From Zea mays (lineage: Eukaryota; Streptophyta; Magnoliopsida; Poales; Poaceae): a stretch of DNA of 64,000 nt. How positions within the stretch are numbered: position 1 is the stretch's first letter; each line of letters begins with the position of its first letter. The stretch spans positions 133,932,207 to 133,996,206 of the forward strand of contig NC_050098.1 in assembly GCF_902167145.1 (NCBI RefSeq), given 5' to 3'. The notes under the pieces are model-generated. The model did not search any database. It saw only the letters and a program-made list of their open reading frames with translations, and had not been told where the DNA came from. A program made the translations under genes and the position numbers. This document shows, piece by piece, positions 12,601 through 23,699 of this stretch.

Positions 12601-13156
12601 ATGTCCTAAGGATTTGAATTCCTTACACAACACCTTGTCCTTTTAGGAACTTGAAATATCTCTCTATATCTAGAAACATGGCAATAATAGAATAACTTAT
12701 CGAAAAACATGCCATGTGGTACTTCCAACAATTTAAAGCATGTAGATTGCCATAGGATGGAAATGATGAGTATGCAATCTACCATATGATAGGAAATTCT
12801 TCAAAGGATGATAATATCAAATTAAAGACATTTGAAGTGCTTCAATTTTTCTATGTGACTACACAAGACACATAAGAAATGATATTCTAAAATACTTGTA
12901 CTTAAGTGTTACCATCCTTTGGCTTTCCTCCATGTTGTAGGCCTTGATTTTTCGCACATGATATCTCTTCACTTCCTACAACATATAATATCTTCCTCGA
13001 GATGATATGAGTTTAAGACATAGCAATTTGAAAAATAACCTTGGGTCAATCACGGATATAGATCATTGAAGATTGATAGCTTGAGTTGATAAGAATTGAA
13101 TGGACTCTCTCAAGCACCCCAAGGCTTCATATCATCTCCTTCTCCTGCAAAGCTTG
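9613..13156 (-). other. Non-coding internal region of the gag-only element
   Basis: About 3.5 kb, A/T-rich, with no credible ORF longer than about 115 codons and no retroviral motif on either strand. It keeps several short polypurine motifs on the minus strand (near 9927, 10110, 10177, 10440 and 11411). One of them, at 10108-10135, has the arrangement TTTTTGGCG...CCAAAGGGGGAG also found in the other copia elements. The normal pol is absent. Confidence 0.7.
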
Positions 13157-14704
13157 TCAATCATATTTTGGTACCCATCGCTTGATGGGTCCATTTTGAT
13201 TAGTCGACAAAGATCTAGGAACCCAAGAGTCCTTTGTGTTAGCACTTGGTAAACTTATTACCTTTCTAACACAAGTTGCAATTTTGGGTTCCCTAGTTAC
13301 ATGAGAATCAATTGACAAGTTAGGAGTGGGATTGTTACCAATGGGACAATCCTTGCATTGATGTCCCTTCTTTCGGCATGTGTAGCATAGGCGTTTTTCA
13401 AGTTTTGAAGTTTTCTTCTTTCCCTGTTTGTTGCTTGCTACATGGTTAGTAAAAACTTTCTTTTCTAACCCTATGCCTTTTTGTTTTAAATGGGGACAAG
13501 ATCTAAGCAAGTGTCCCTTCTTGGAGCATTTAAAACAAAGTCTATCATGCTTGTTAATAATCAAGCCATTTTTAATGTAGGGACATGACCTAATCAAGTG
13601 CCCCTCTTCAAAGCATTCACTACACCTCTTAATGTGAAGTGTGGCTTGATCATTACCTTGGATATTACCTTTTGTGGAGGCGTGGTTGAGGCTCTTGGAG
13701 GAGGTGTTGAATTTCATCTTTTGTTTCTTCCTCTTGGCAATCCTCAAACCCTTGACATTTTCTTCAAGGGATGTAGTGCATGCCACGGTTGTTCTCGTCT
13801 CAAGCTTCTTCACCATGTGATCATGGTTATCCTGAGAAGGTTGGGCAATGCATTTCCCTTTTAGTTGTGTCAAGCTCATCTTTAGCCTCTCATTTTCTTC
13901 TTTGAGCTTTTGATATGTATCATCTTTTGTTCCTGCAAGTTCTAGTTCAAAGGAAGATTTGCTTGTCGACGGACAACAAGCATTAGCACATGGTAATATA
14001 GTATCAATTTGAATACATGTGCATGAGTAAGGTTGTTGAGATTTTAAGTTTTCTATCACAACCTCATGAGCAATGTTTAATATGATATGATCATCTCTAA
14101 GATTTTCATGAGAGCATAGGAGCATATCATATTTTTCTTGAAAAGCTAGATTTTCAACTTTTAGCTTTTCTACTTGGTCCTTAAGCAAGGTATTCCTATT
14201 TACTAATTGAGCAATACAATGTAAAGCGTTATCTTGCTCAATTGAAATAGTTTCATACCTTTGGACCAAATCAACATGAGAGCATTTTAGCTCCTCATGT
14301 TCTTTAGTCAACTCGTCAAAGCATTGCATCTTCATTGAGAGAATACTTTCTAGCCTTTGACGAGCTTCGCCTTGCTCTCTCGCTCTTTCTAGAAGCTTGA
14401 GCATGACCGCCTTATCTTCTTGGCTTAGGCGAGCGTAGAGTTGCACAAAGCTTCTTTCTTCCTCCTCATCCTCATTTGTGCTTCCGCTATCATTTGCATT
14501 AGCCACACAACACATGTGGGAATTGAAATGGGAAGACAAACCTTTTGGAGAGGCGGATTCATCGTTTGGTCTCCACCGTTCATTTTCTTCTTCTTCCTTG
14601 CAAGGGTTAGTATCACAAATACCAAAGGAAATAGAAGCACAAAATGAACTATCATGTTTGGATTTATTAAATTTGCTTTTAATTCTAGTCCAAATATCAT
14701 GCAC
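13157..14704 (-). pseudogene. Gag-like protein of the gag-only copia element, main part
   Basis: A 515-codon open frame continuing the same frame as 14807-15025. It contains an acidic patch (EDEEEERS), long coiled-coil segments (residues about 85-290), and three closely spaced CCHC knuckles: CSECFEEGHLIRSC, CFKCSKKGHLLRSC and CYTCRKKGHQCKDC. It ends in IKRWVPKYD, the W-V-P-K type tail seen at the gag C-terminus of SIRE-like copia elements (compare SWVPKTQA at 59240). Three knuckles is unusual; the related elements here have one or two. It probably packages RNA together with the proteins of an autonomous relative (inference). Confidence 0.75.
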
Positions 14705-14806
14705 ATCACAAATGGGTTTGTCATATTTTATTATGAAGGCATGATAATCTTCTTTGCTAAGGGATTTACTTAAGATGTCATAAGCTAGATAGTTTAAGCG
14801 AATACA

Positions 14807-15025
14807 TCATAAATCTTCTTCGGAGGCATTTTCCCTAGCATAGTTAGGAGGAATAATACTCTTGTCTAAAATTTGTTCTAATTGAGGGTCTATCGCTCTA
14901 AAAGCATTTATCACTCTAGTAGACCATGAATCATAATTAGAACAATCGGAAAGTGATATCTCAAGAGTTACCTCCTTGTTCTCCTGGGTCTTCTTGTTCT
15001 TTTGGGATCTTCTACGAGCCATCAC
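14807..15025 (-). pseudogene. Gag-like protein, N-terminal part, cut by one stop
   Basis: Begins MMARRRSQKNKKTQENKEV, followed by a copia gag block (SDCSNYDSWSTRVINAF, AIDPQLEQIL) like the UBN2/DUF4219 family. The frame stops at TGA (14807-14809) after SEEDL but goes on, in the same frame, through CIRLNYLAYDILSKSL into the ORF at 14704. A single nonsense change thus splits an ORF of about 620 codons. It starts about 30 bp from the PBS. Confidence 0.72.
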
Positions 15026-15053
15026 TTCGAGTTGTTAGACTCAAGATGAAGTG

Positions 15054-15069
15054 CCTTGCTCCGATACCA
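15054..15069 (-). other. Primer-binding site of the gag-only element
   Basis: The minus strand reads TGGTATCGGAGCAAGG, two bases (AT) after the LTR end. It matches the initiator tRNA-Met 3' end with one mismatch (G for A). Confidence 0.88.
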
Positions 15070-15071
15070 AT

Positions 15072-16601
15072 TGAAAGTCGCCTAGAGGGGGGGTGAATAG
15101 GCGAAGCCTGTAGATTAAAACTTTATCCCCAACTAGATCCTTTGATTAGTGGTTAGAACAAGAAATATGATTATCGGAGTATAAGAACTAAGTCCTTTGC
15201 TTGTAACCAAAGTTGCTATGAAATAATGCGGAATTGATAAACAATGCAACTACTAGATATATGGATAGTAAAGCAAGAAGGCTTAGATGAGAAGAGCAAT
15301 AAGTAAAGTTCTTTCTTGCGAAGGGTTGCTCCACCAAATGAGAATTAAACTTGAAGCAACACCAAAAGATGTTAGCGGAGAATGGCGCAAGAAAACTTAG
15401 AGAAGGGAAAGCAAACAAATCACAAGCAAGAAACACAATGAACACGGGTGATTTGTTTTACCGAGGTTCGGCCCTCGAAGGCCTAGTCCCCGTTGAGGAG
15501 TCCACTCAAGGACGGGTTTTTTTCAACCCTTTCCCTCTCTCCACCGATCACACAAGGATCGGTGAGCTCTTCTTCTTCTCAAGGATCACTCTCGATCCCG
15601 CAAGGACCACCACAATCTTTGGTGTCTCTTGCTAGCTTTTACAAGCCTCCAAAACTTTGGAGGAAGTTCAATGGGAGTCAAAACTCCACGCGCAAATGAA
15701 CACAAAGATGAAGCACACACTATCTCTCAGTGAATCTCACAAGGCACTAGTGCTAAACTCAAATGAGTAGCTCTCTTTTGCTTGCTCTCTCTTTTGTGGC
15801 ACTTGTGTTGGTTGTAGTGGTCTAAATCTTGTGTATAGGATGGATCAATGAATATATGTGGTTGGGAGGGCTTGAGTATGTCAACTATATGACTTGGAAT
15901 GTTGCTTGGGCTCCCACACCTTGAAATGGCCGGTTGGGGTGGTATTTATAGCCACCAACCAAAATCTAGCCGTTGGTGAAGGCTGTCTGTCGTATGGTGC
16001 ACCGGACAGTCCGGTGCACACCGGACATGTCCGGTGCGACAGCCACGTCACCCGGCCGTCAGGGTTCTGACCGTTGGAGCTCTGACTTCTGGGCCCGCCT
16101 GAATGTCCGGTGGCGCACCGGACATGTACTGTAGAGTGTCCGGTGCGCCATGACGCGCGTGCCTTGCCCCGCTGTCACACCGGACAGTCCGGTGTACACC
16201 GGACAGTCCGGTGAATTATAGCGGAGCAGCCAAAGTGAATTCCCGAGGCTGCCGAGTTCGCGAGGCCGCTCATCCTTGGAGCACCGGACAGTCCGGTGAA
16301 TTATAGCGCGCCGGCTTCCGAGAATTCCCGAAGGTGAAGAGTTTGAAGTCGGAATCCTCTGGTGCACCGGACATGTCCGGTGGCACACCGGACAGTCCGG
16401 TGCGCCAGACCAGAGGTGCCTTCGGTTGGCTCTTGCTCCTTTGTTTGAACCCAATACTTGGTCTTTTTATTGGCTAAATGTGAATCCTTTGGCACCTGTA
16501 TAACTTATACACTAGAGCAAACTAGTTAGTCCAATATTTGTGTTGGGCAATTCAACCACCAAAATTAATTAGGGACTAGGTGTAAGCCTAATTCCCTTTC
16601 A
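15072..16601 (-). repeat. 5' LTR of the gag-only copia element
   Basis: 1530 bp, nearly identical to 8044-9596 apart from the missing 21-bp palindrome unit around 16283, a shorter G run near 15090 and a few substitutions. It has a TATA box at 15941-15951 and an activator-like AACGG box at 16068-16078. The similarity implies a recent insertion. Confidence 0.9.
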
Positions 16602-19053
16602 ACTGACAATCACTCCTGGGTCCCTGGATTCCTAAGCCTTCACAAAACCTATCCTTGGGTCAAGCAGGTAGCTCCGGTGAGCTGTAAAACAAATGCGACG
16701 TTGTGGTTTCGTTCTGGGCAACCTACGACAGTAGAATTTATACGAAGGGTCGCTCGAGTTTCACCAGTATCAACGGAGTACAAGACATGAGATCAAAACA
16801 AAAAAAACGTCAAGTTCCTTGGGTCACGGCAAAAGGGGATATCGGTGACGTGCTCACCAGATTGAGGAGCAAAGATTCTCAAGGCGACTTCAGACCAAAC
16901 ACCCAGACATGACTAGGCGGTTAGGAGTGTAGGGTATGGACAGTGAAACCCTGCTCGGTTTTAGATAAGAAACACAAACAGGGAGAGATGGTTTATTGCA
17001 CTGGTGGTCACAGTTATAGTAAAACAAGGAGCACTCGACTGGACTTGCATTTATCGGGGCACCGACATGTTTCCGCCGAGTTTTGCATGAGCTAGCACGC
17101 GGCCTCAACCCCTATGTCCACGCAAGACCAGTCTACAGTGAGGCAAAGGGTAAAGCTTTACTGGTGTTTGGACAGGGAAGCACACCTACAGCTGAGTCAC
17201 AAGTTTCTACCGGCTTCCTTGGACTCCACCTGGCTTCAGATGCAGTGCGTCCATTTTTCCTGGGCAACATAGTTCCTTTTCTTTCAGCGACCCCATCTCC
17301 AAACCATCGGCTCTTCTTATCCACTACAGCCTAGAACACGTAGGTAGGGAAAATGGAAGAAAAGAAAAACTCTTCAGATATATACAGACCCAATCTAACC
17401 TGTCCACTACATATAAATTAAGTTCAGCACACCCCTATCTAACCAAGCGACTTGGGATAACCTTTTCTCCAAATTTAAAATAGAGACTGGGATATCCTTC
17501 TTCATAAGAAATGTCTTCCTACAATGGATCTTCAAGTTTTATATAATGATTATCCCCCAAAAGTCCAAGGATGAAGAATTAAATGGTTCCAAGGTCAAGA
17601 GGATTACACAATAGTTCTGAAAATTCAGCACAATAGCATCACATTTTAGGTTCTGAAACTACACCTGGCAACAACCTGAACATCCCAACTTTAACCCCCT
17701 AGATCCACCCGATTCCAAGTAATACATGCCAACCCTAGTTAATAATATTTGCTTACCAAACAAAGCTTTACAAGTTTGCTATAGCAGCCCAAGACTAAAA
17801 ACTCGTGGATCAAGGGTTATAGTGCTCCAATGTTGAGTCTTGCACTGCAAATTCAGATCTGATCAGTTTTCAGTATCTGAAACTCCGAGGGCCTGACAGA
17901 CCATCCCTCTATTTCTCAAATTTCTCCACACAAACAGAGCTACCTCTCCACATCAAACTTACTCACAAAATATTGGTCCTCAACTTTGCTGTAAACTTAT
18001 AGCATCAATACTACACAGATCTCCATTTATGCTACTCCAAAGTGAGGCACATCTCATAGGAGCCATAATTTCATTTAGTTGAAATAAACTCTGAACGCAA
18101 AGACTGACAGGATGACTTTCAGACAACTTTCCCTTTACTTTTTGTGTTGGATCAAACCCAACCTACTTAAAGGAATTTGTTCGTTTATAGATGATCTCCA
18201 TTTTTGTTATAAAGATCTCAGCGCAAAACTGCCTAAAAAAGACACCATACAGCTCCAAAGTTGAGCCAAATTACTGAAATTCAGACCAGTACACTATTCC
18301 CCATCTGAAGCTGTAGAAGTTTGACAGCCTATCTTTTAGCATTATTTACTCCAGCTTTTATAGAGTACCAAGTCCATCTCCCTTAAACAAAGTTGCACAC
18401 TGATAGATCCTCTACCATTTTGATATAATGGTTCTAAGCTAAAACCCAATGGACTGGATAATAAAAGGGCTTCAAAGTTAGCTTAGGCATAAAAGTTCAG
18501 AACCCAGAATTATCACTAAGTCTGAAAATTCAGATTTGAGGATAGGACTTTTGGGTCAAGTTCTCTAACAGTTCCATATGGATTTAGGACTTCAACACTT
18601 AATAAAAGTTGTTCTTCTATAGTTACTCTACAAGTTTACTATAGCAACCCTTTGCCAAAAGCCCACATTAAAAAAATACAGGGGTCCAAAATAGATAAGC
18701 CAAACTGTTTTAGTTGAACCAAAACTGTATTAAATCTGAAATCTGCAAATTACTCCAAATTTCTCTTCAAAACTTGAAAATCACAACACATGAAAATTGT
18801 TTAGTTTTGGAAACTCTACAACTTTGGTATTTTGATTTTTGGCAAATTACGGCCAGATCTTAGATTTCACCCTTTGGACCAAAGCTGGAGTTTTTTTTAA
18901 ACTAGTTTTTCCACTCTCTATCCATTACCACATTTCATTTTGAGTTTTTGCTTGGTCCTAGTGAATGCATTCTAAGTGTGTTACAATACAAAGATGCCAA
19001 TGCATATGATGTCATGCCAAATTTTAGTTTCCAGTAACACCAGGGGTGTTACA
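16602..19053 (-). mobile_element. 5' LTR of the gypsy element, 5' half
   Basis: Starts on the minus strand with TGTAACACCCCTGG at 19053 and continues to the ACTGA duplication. It is the other half of the LTR at 5687-8043. It is low in ORFs, and the 72-83 codon ORFs near 16900-17330 are antisense to each other and lack domains. No gene seen. Confidence 0.75.
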
Positions 19054-20076
19054 CAAGTTGAACTTGTCACTTACTCCGATTAACTTACATCTTGTTCTAA
19101 CCATAATATTGGGATCAAGTTGTGTTTTAAGTTGTAAATTTTAGGTTTCTCCTATTCCTCCCCGCTCTAGGTGACTTTAAGATATGTCTACAAAACCAAA
19201 GTGGAAGCTTCAACGAAGAATGTTCCATCTGACAGTGCCTATGTGCCACATAGTTCTTCTAGGGAAAAGAAGGATCATGGGAACTGATAACATCAACGAT
19301 GAAGAAGACTACAACTAGCTTGAATATAAACATTCATTCACAGTACATTGTGACACAAGTATCCTGTTAGACAATGAAAATGCTTCCTATTTGCGATCTA
19401 ATCATAATAAAGGGAGACTTGTAAGAAGTGTAATTTTAATAAATGATAAGTTGTAATGGTTATATGATTAATGTTAATTTCACGATAATGTACTCTACTT
19501 AGGGCCTGATTGTTTTAGTTTTTAGATATTTTGTACTTCAACTTTTGGACCATTCAAAGGTGAAAAACTCTCGGAAGCCAAAAACCGGAAGCTCACTAGG
19601 GTGAGCTTTGGGGCTTTTGGCTTATGGAAGTTTTTTGGCTTTTAGAAAATCCAAAAGCTGAAGTACAATGCGGCCCGTCCCCGACGGTCGGTAAACTTGG
19701 TCAGCTAGCAAGCTTTGGCTCTCAACCGGAGACGTTGCCTTGACCCGTCCCTTTCCCGGCACCCGCCCCCTTCGAGGAGATCAACATTCGACAAGGTACA
19801 AATGACTTCGATTCGGTAAACAAGAACTTTAAGGTACGCTTGCTTCTTTTGTTCATATATTTTTTTCTTTAAATATCATATATTGATATGAAACTTAAAT
19901 TCTATCCTACATTAATGTTTCACGGCAGTTTTTGGTTTTGTGCCCCATATTCTCGTCCCGCGTCCACCACTGATATGTCTCAGACGATAGTAAGTGGACC
20001 ACCGCTAAAAAATGGATCCATTTACAAGATTGATAGAACCATAGAGGGTAAAAAACTTGGGTGTATTCCATGGTTG
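19054..20076. other. Intergenic DNA, no gene recognised
   Basis: Holds the foldback element at 19502-19676. A 40-codon frame at 19182-19318 (MSTKPKWKLQRR) is too short and has no recognised match. CT- and GC-rich sequence at 19730-19830 is not attributable. Confidence 0.4.
19502..19676. mobile_element. Foldback MITE
   Basis: About 175 bp, with imperfect long inverted arms: the left end GGGCCTGATTGTTTTAG matches the inverted right end GGGCCGCATTGTACTTC, and the arms fold through the centre (CCGGAAGCTCAC against GTGAGCTTTGGGG). No clear target duplication, so the superfamily is uncertain (hAT-like is possible). Confidence 0.6.
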
Positions 20077-20084
20077 GTAGGTAT

Positions 20085-20683
20085 TAGAGATGGCAATGGG
20101 TACCCGCGACCCAATACCCGATGGGTATTTACTCCATTAGGGTATGTATGTGAGCTAAATATTCTACCCGTGGGTCTGTTATTGGACAAAAATCTTCACC
20201 CAATGGGTAAACGGGTATTAGAACGTTCCGCCTTCACCCATACCCGTTAACCCGTGGGTATAAAATACCCAATATAAACTTATCCGAAGCATGAACTTGG
20301 ACTTTAGTCATCCAACTTTTTTACTATTTAACAACAATTTAATGACCATGTAATGGAACATGTAATGTACTATGTAGTACTATCATAGTGTTACTACTTT
20401 ATCCAATTATCTTTGGTGTGTTGAATGGATGGTTAAATGATGCTAGAAATTTTTGTAATGATATTTATATGGATATACTTGTCATTTGTATAATATAATT
20501 TTTTGATAGTTGTTTAATTTTTGTGGGTACGGGTGACCCGATGGGTGACCTATACCCACATGGGTATGGGTATGGGGGTAAATCCATACCCGCAAGTGTA
20601 TATGGGTGATCCGGTGGAGTTATTTTTGTGTCGTGAGTATGGGTATGGGGTAGTAATACCCGATGGGTATTTACCCATTGCTA
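20085..20683. mobile_element. Non-autonomous hAT transposon
   Basis: 599 bp flanked by a perfect 8-bp duplication GTAGGTAT (20077-20084 and 20684-20691), diagnostic of hAT. The ends TAGAGATGGCAATGGGTA and TAGCAATGGGTA (inverted) are short and imperfect. The ends carry many GGGTA/TACCC subterminal repeats in both orientations, the usual binding-site pattern of hAT transposases. No transposase ORF. It lies about 70 bp beyond the 3' end of the resistance-like gene. Confidence 0.88.
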
Positions 20684-20758
20684 GTAGGTATAGGTACAAG
20701 CATATCCAACATTCTAGTTATACAGAGATCAACACTGATCGGCAAGAGTTCACTGCAG

Positions 20759-22247
20759 CTACGGTGCAAGTGCAAGAGCAACGAGCAATATAGTAATGGT
20801 TAAAGAACGGCAGTACTGACTTGCACTCACACTCCCAAACCGGGCGTCGTCTGCCCAGCAGGCCAACTCGCTGTCATGAGGAACAGCGCCGTGCAGATCC
20901 TTGAACATAGCCAACTGCGGTGTCGCCGTCTGGGGAGGAAATGCCGGGTCCTTAGAGAGCGTCACCCTGCACATGTTCACATGGCCGGGCAGCAAGTTTT
21001 CAGCCAAGTCCGAGATGTAACCGACGCCGTCACCAAGGGGAGACATCCCTCCAATGCTGCTCCTCAGGACCTTGCACCAGACCCTTGGATCCGGGTGATC
21101 CGTGAGCAGCCCTCCGACGATCTTGGCGCCGAAGAATGAGCCGTTGAGCTTCCTCGCTATCGCTTTCCCCGCAGAGATGAGCCTCGGGTTCTCCTCGACG
21201 TCTCTGCCGGCGAACGCGTGGGCCTTGAAGAAGAACCAGTACTCAGGGCACGGCAACGGCCTTAGCACGATCGGCTCCACCGTCCCGACGTCGTTCGCGA
21301 CACGCCGGTTGTTCGTGGTGACGATCATCTTGACTACCCCCGCCGCCTCGCTGCGGCGGTGGTTCTGCAAGAACTCCTCCAGCATCTGCTTCCTGCACAT
21401 GTCCACGTCCTCAAATATCATCAGGCACCTCCTGTGTCTGTCCCAAAAACTGTCGTCGCTACTCTTGATCAACTCCAGTGGGTCGTCGCTTGGACAAGTT
21501 CCTTGGTTGTTTTTGACATCGTAGGTAGATGTGAAACTGTACAGCATGATCACTGGGAAGTGGGCGCGCACTCTAGCGTCGTCGCAGGCGTATTGCACCA
21601 GGGTTGTCTTCCCGACTCCGCTGTCACCAACAATAGGCAGCACACCAAGCTCCGTGGTCCGCCGATAGACGTCCTCGTGCAGCAGGAAGTTGATGATCCT
21701 CTCTTTTCTCGACATGTCGGCCGAACATCTGCCCGTCCCGGAAGATGCTAGTGGCTAGAGGGCGGCGGATGGGCTTGCAGCCTTGCAAGAGCAGGATGAA
21801 CTCCCTCAGATCACCAGACATGACCTGCAGTCTCTGGAGCACCCTCTCGATCTCATCGACACCGCCCGTATCGTCATGGCGCCGGGACGATGCTGCAAGT
21901 CTCACGCGCTTTGCTGGATTAAACAAGGACAAGGTTGAAACTTGGGGGATTGCCTTACCATCGTCATCTCTGTCAGCTAATTCACCTCCGCACCCGACGG
22001 AGTCGAGCAAATAGCAGCCCTGGTAGTCGCCGTCGATGAGCTCGGAGAGCCACTGGAGGGTGCCGTGGTTTGAGATCTGCCGCCCCTTTGCTTCCTCTAC
22101 CACGCTGTGGATTCTGATGACCAGACGCCTCATCCTTTGCAGCTTGTCCTCAGCGCTCTCCTGGTTGTTACTGAAACGCCCAATGAGAAGAGAAACCGCT
22201 CTACTGACCACATCACCGAGGATGGCGGAGATGATGACATCTGCCAT
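20759..22247 (-). pseudogene. Short CC-NB-ARC disease resistance-like protein with one frameshift
   Basis: Read from ATG 22247: an Rx-type N-terminal domain (MADVIISAILGDVVSRAV, about residues 1-170), then NB-ARC. NB-ARC shows the P-loop GDSGVGKTT near 21610-21630, the kinase-2 block CLMIFEDVDM, the RNBS-B-like MIVTTNNRRV and an FGAKIVGGLL block in the GLPL position. The frame changes once, at an A run near 21700, where four A replace the expected three. Ignoring that, the protein is about 495 aa, with no leucine-rich repeats and a hydrophobic C-terminal tail (LTITILLVALALA). Proteins of this kind would act as intracellular ATP/ADP switches in immunity. It is either a recent pseudogene or a sequence error; the short form without LRRs also occurs in grasses (inference). 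Confidence 0.8.
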
Positions 22248-22323
22248 TGTTGTTGGTTTCTACAGGAGGGAGAGAGAAGCAGTCTTCCAGCAGGAAATAA
22301 ATGTACATGTGACGTGTGGCCGG

Positions 22324-22483
22324 CCTCGTTGGACCCAGTCCTGTACTAATCCTTGGTAGAACCCTGAAGTCAATATAGCAATCAACCATCCATAAAAAAT
22401 CATCCTCGTTGGACCCAGTCCAGTGAGTCCTCTTGGTGGAAACAACACCATCCATGAAAAAAGCATAGCGACCAATCTTTATT
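22324..22483. repeat. Degenerate tandem repeat upstream of the NB-ARC gene
   Basis: Two copies with an 80-bp period (CCTCGTTGGACCCAGTCC at 22324 and 22404), each followed by an ACCATCCATRAAAAA motif. It lies about 75-240 bp before the start codon on the minus strand, so possibly in the promoter. The second copy is decayed. Confidence 0.55.
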
Positions 22484-22873
22484 TATTTCATCTTCGGAAG
22501 GAAAGTGACCTTGTTTTTTTATAATAAGGAAGGAAATTGACCTGGAAGACCCGAGGTGTCACGGAATGAATGATTGTCGTTCATGATACGTAGAAATTGG
22601 TTGAGAAAGTACTTCTAGAGAAAGAAAACAAAAACATGACGCCAGCCAAACAGATTGAATCTCTACTAACTATTAAGAACCAACTGTAGACTGCCCCCGC
22701 CTCCCCGTGCCCCGCCCGCCCGCCGCACACCCGGCCGCGATTCGCTCGCCCGCCCGCTGCCAACCCTACCGCGACGGCTCCGCGAAAACCACAACCGCCG
22801 CAATCCGCCCCGAGCTTAATACCCCACGCGCGGCCCTGAGCAATCCGCCAACAAACGCCGCGAAGGTGCCAAC

Positions 22874-23113
22874 ATGAACTTCGGTGCCAGGAGGGATCTA
22901 GACGTGGCGCTGGTTGTGATCCACGGGTTGCGCCACGGTCGTAGCTATCCCCTCCAGCGGTGGTTGGATCTGCGCTACGGCGACGGAAGGGGTCCCCTGG
23001 AGTTCGGAGATGCCCTTCTGAAGCTTGCGGCGTCAAGATCTGAGTTCGGTCGTCACGCTGGAGGAGATTTCACTGAGCCGGCGTGCCCCTCCTATTGCCG
23101 CCGGAGTCGCTAA
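22874..23113 (+). pseudogene. Possible captured gene fragment in the Helitron
   Basis: A 79-codon ORF (MNFGARRDLDVALVVIHGL) in a CpG-rich stretch preceded by about 190 bp that resembles a plant 5' leader (runs of CCGCC, TTAATACCCC). An overlapping minus-strand ORF of 151 codons exists, so the coding strand is uncertain. No domain recognised. The base composition differs sharply from the flanks, which suggests capture. Confidence 0.3.
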
Positions 23114-23325
23114 GGTGGCGCCTTTGAGCATTGTCGTCCGGATGTTCCTTCCTGGCAAGCGCTAAAGCTTCTGAAGTTATTCTCGGAACCAGCGGCTGGC
23201 GCCAGAGGTTTGGCACTGTTCGACAGAAAAGCAAGTGACGATCTCGAGCTGCTCTATCCGCCCCGCATAGCCCGGAAAGCGCAATAGATGCAGGCCGCAC
23301 CCAAGGACACCACGGTCCACGACAG

Positions 23326-23699
23326 TACCTCATCGCCGCCGCACAGCCAAGAATGAGGTACATGTTGTCCGGTCCCGACATGCTTAACAACGCCAGGATG
23401 CAGGATGCCTTGATGAAGAAGCGGCGGGGCCGGCCACTGGGCAACGCCAAAGAAGCACAAGCCTTTCCCCTTCCAAGGTACCCGGTGATTGCATCTAAAA
23501 AAATTTCTGTCTTACCTCATCGCCGCCGCACAGCCAAGAATGAGGTACATGTTGTCCGGCCCCGACATGCTTAACAACGCCAGGATGCAGGATGCCTTGA
23601 TGAAGAAGCGGCGGGGCCGGCCACTGGGCAACGCCAAAGAAGCACAAGCCTTTCCCCTTCCAAGGTACCCGGTGATTGCATCTAAAAAAATTTCCGTCT
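23326..23699. repeat. 187-bp tandem duplication inside the Helitron
   Basis: Copies at 23326-23512 and 23513-23699 differ by only a few bases (GGTCCCG/GGCCCCG, TCTGTCT/TCCGTCT). Each can encode MRYMLSGPDMLNNARMQDAL on the plus strand and ends in CCTTCCAAGGTACC, which resembles an exon end with a 5' splice site. The copies are adjacent without spacer. The gene of origin is not recognised. Confidence 0.85.

Larger units (their letters stand above)
8044..16601 (-). mobile_element. Gag-only (non-autonomous) copia-type LTR retrotransposon, complete
   Basis: An 8558-bp insertion with perfect ACTGA target duplications (8039-8043 and 16602-16606). The two LTRs, 8044-9596 and 15072-16601, are nearly identical. 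Most of the 23-bp length difference is one 21-bp unit of the CCGGACAGTCCGG repeats; the rest is a shorter G run. The minus strand order is LTR, PBS, gag-like ORF, about 3.5 kb of A/T-rich DNA without ORFs, polypurine tract, LTR. No protease, integrase, RT or RNase H is present, so proteins must come in trans. LTR tips, PBS and PPT match the SIRE-like elements at 38267-52826 and 55535-64000. Confidence 0.9.
569..19053 (-). mobile_element. Ty3/gypsy retrotransposon (long LTR, chromovirus-like), nested and degenerate
   Basis: Order on the minus strand: LTR start TGTAACACCCC at 19053, LTR end TGTGACA at 5687, primer-binding site, a leader ORF, gag with zinc knuckle, protease, reverse transcriptase, RNase H and integrase. 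The order PR-RT-RH-IN defines Ty3/gypsy. The 5' LTR is split by the copia element 8044-16601; without it the LTR is about 4.8 kb. The integrase end and 3' LTR are lost at the foreign LTR that starts at 568. Assignment to the Tekay/Del chromovirus lineage is inference from the long LTR and pol style; no chromodomain is visible because the 3' part is missing. Confidence 0.85.
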
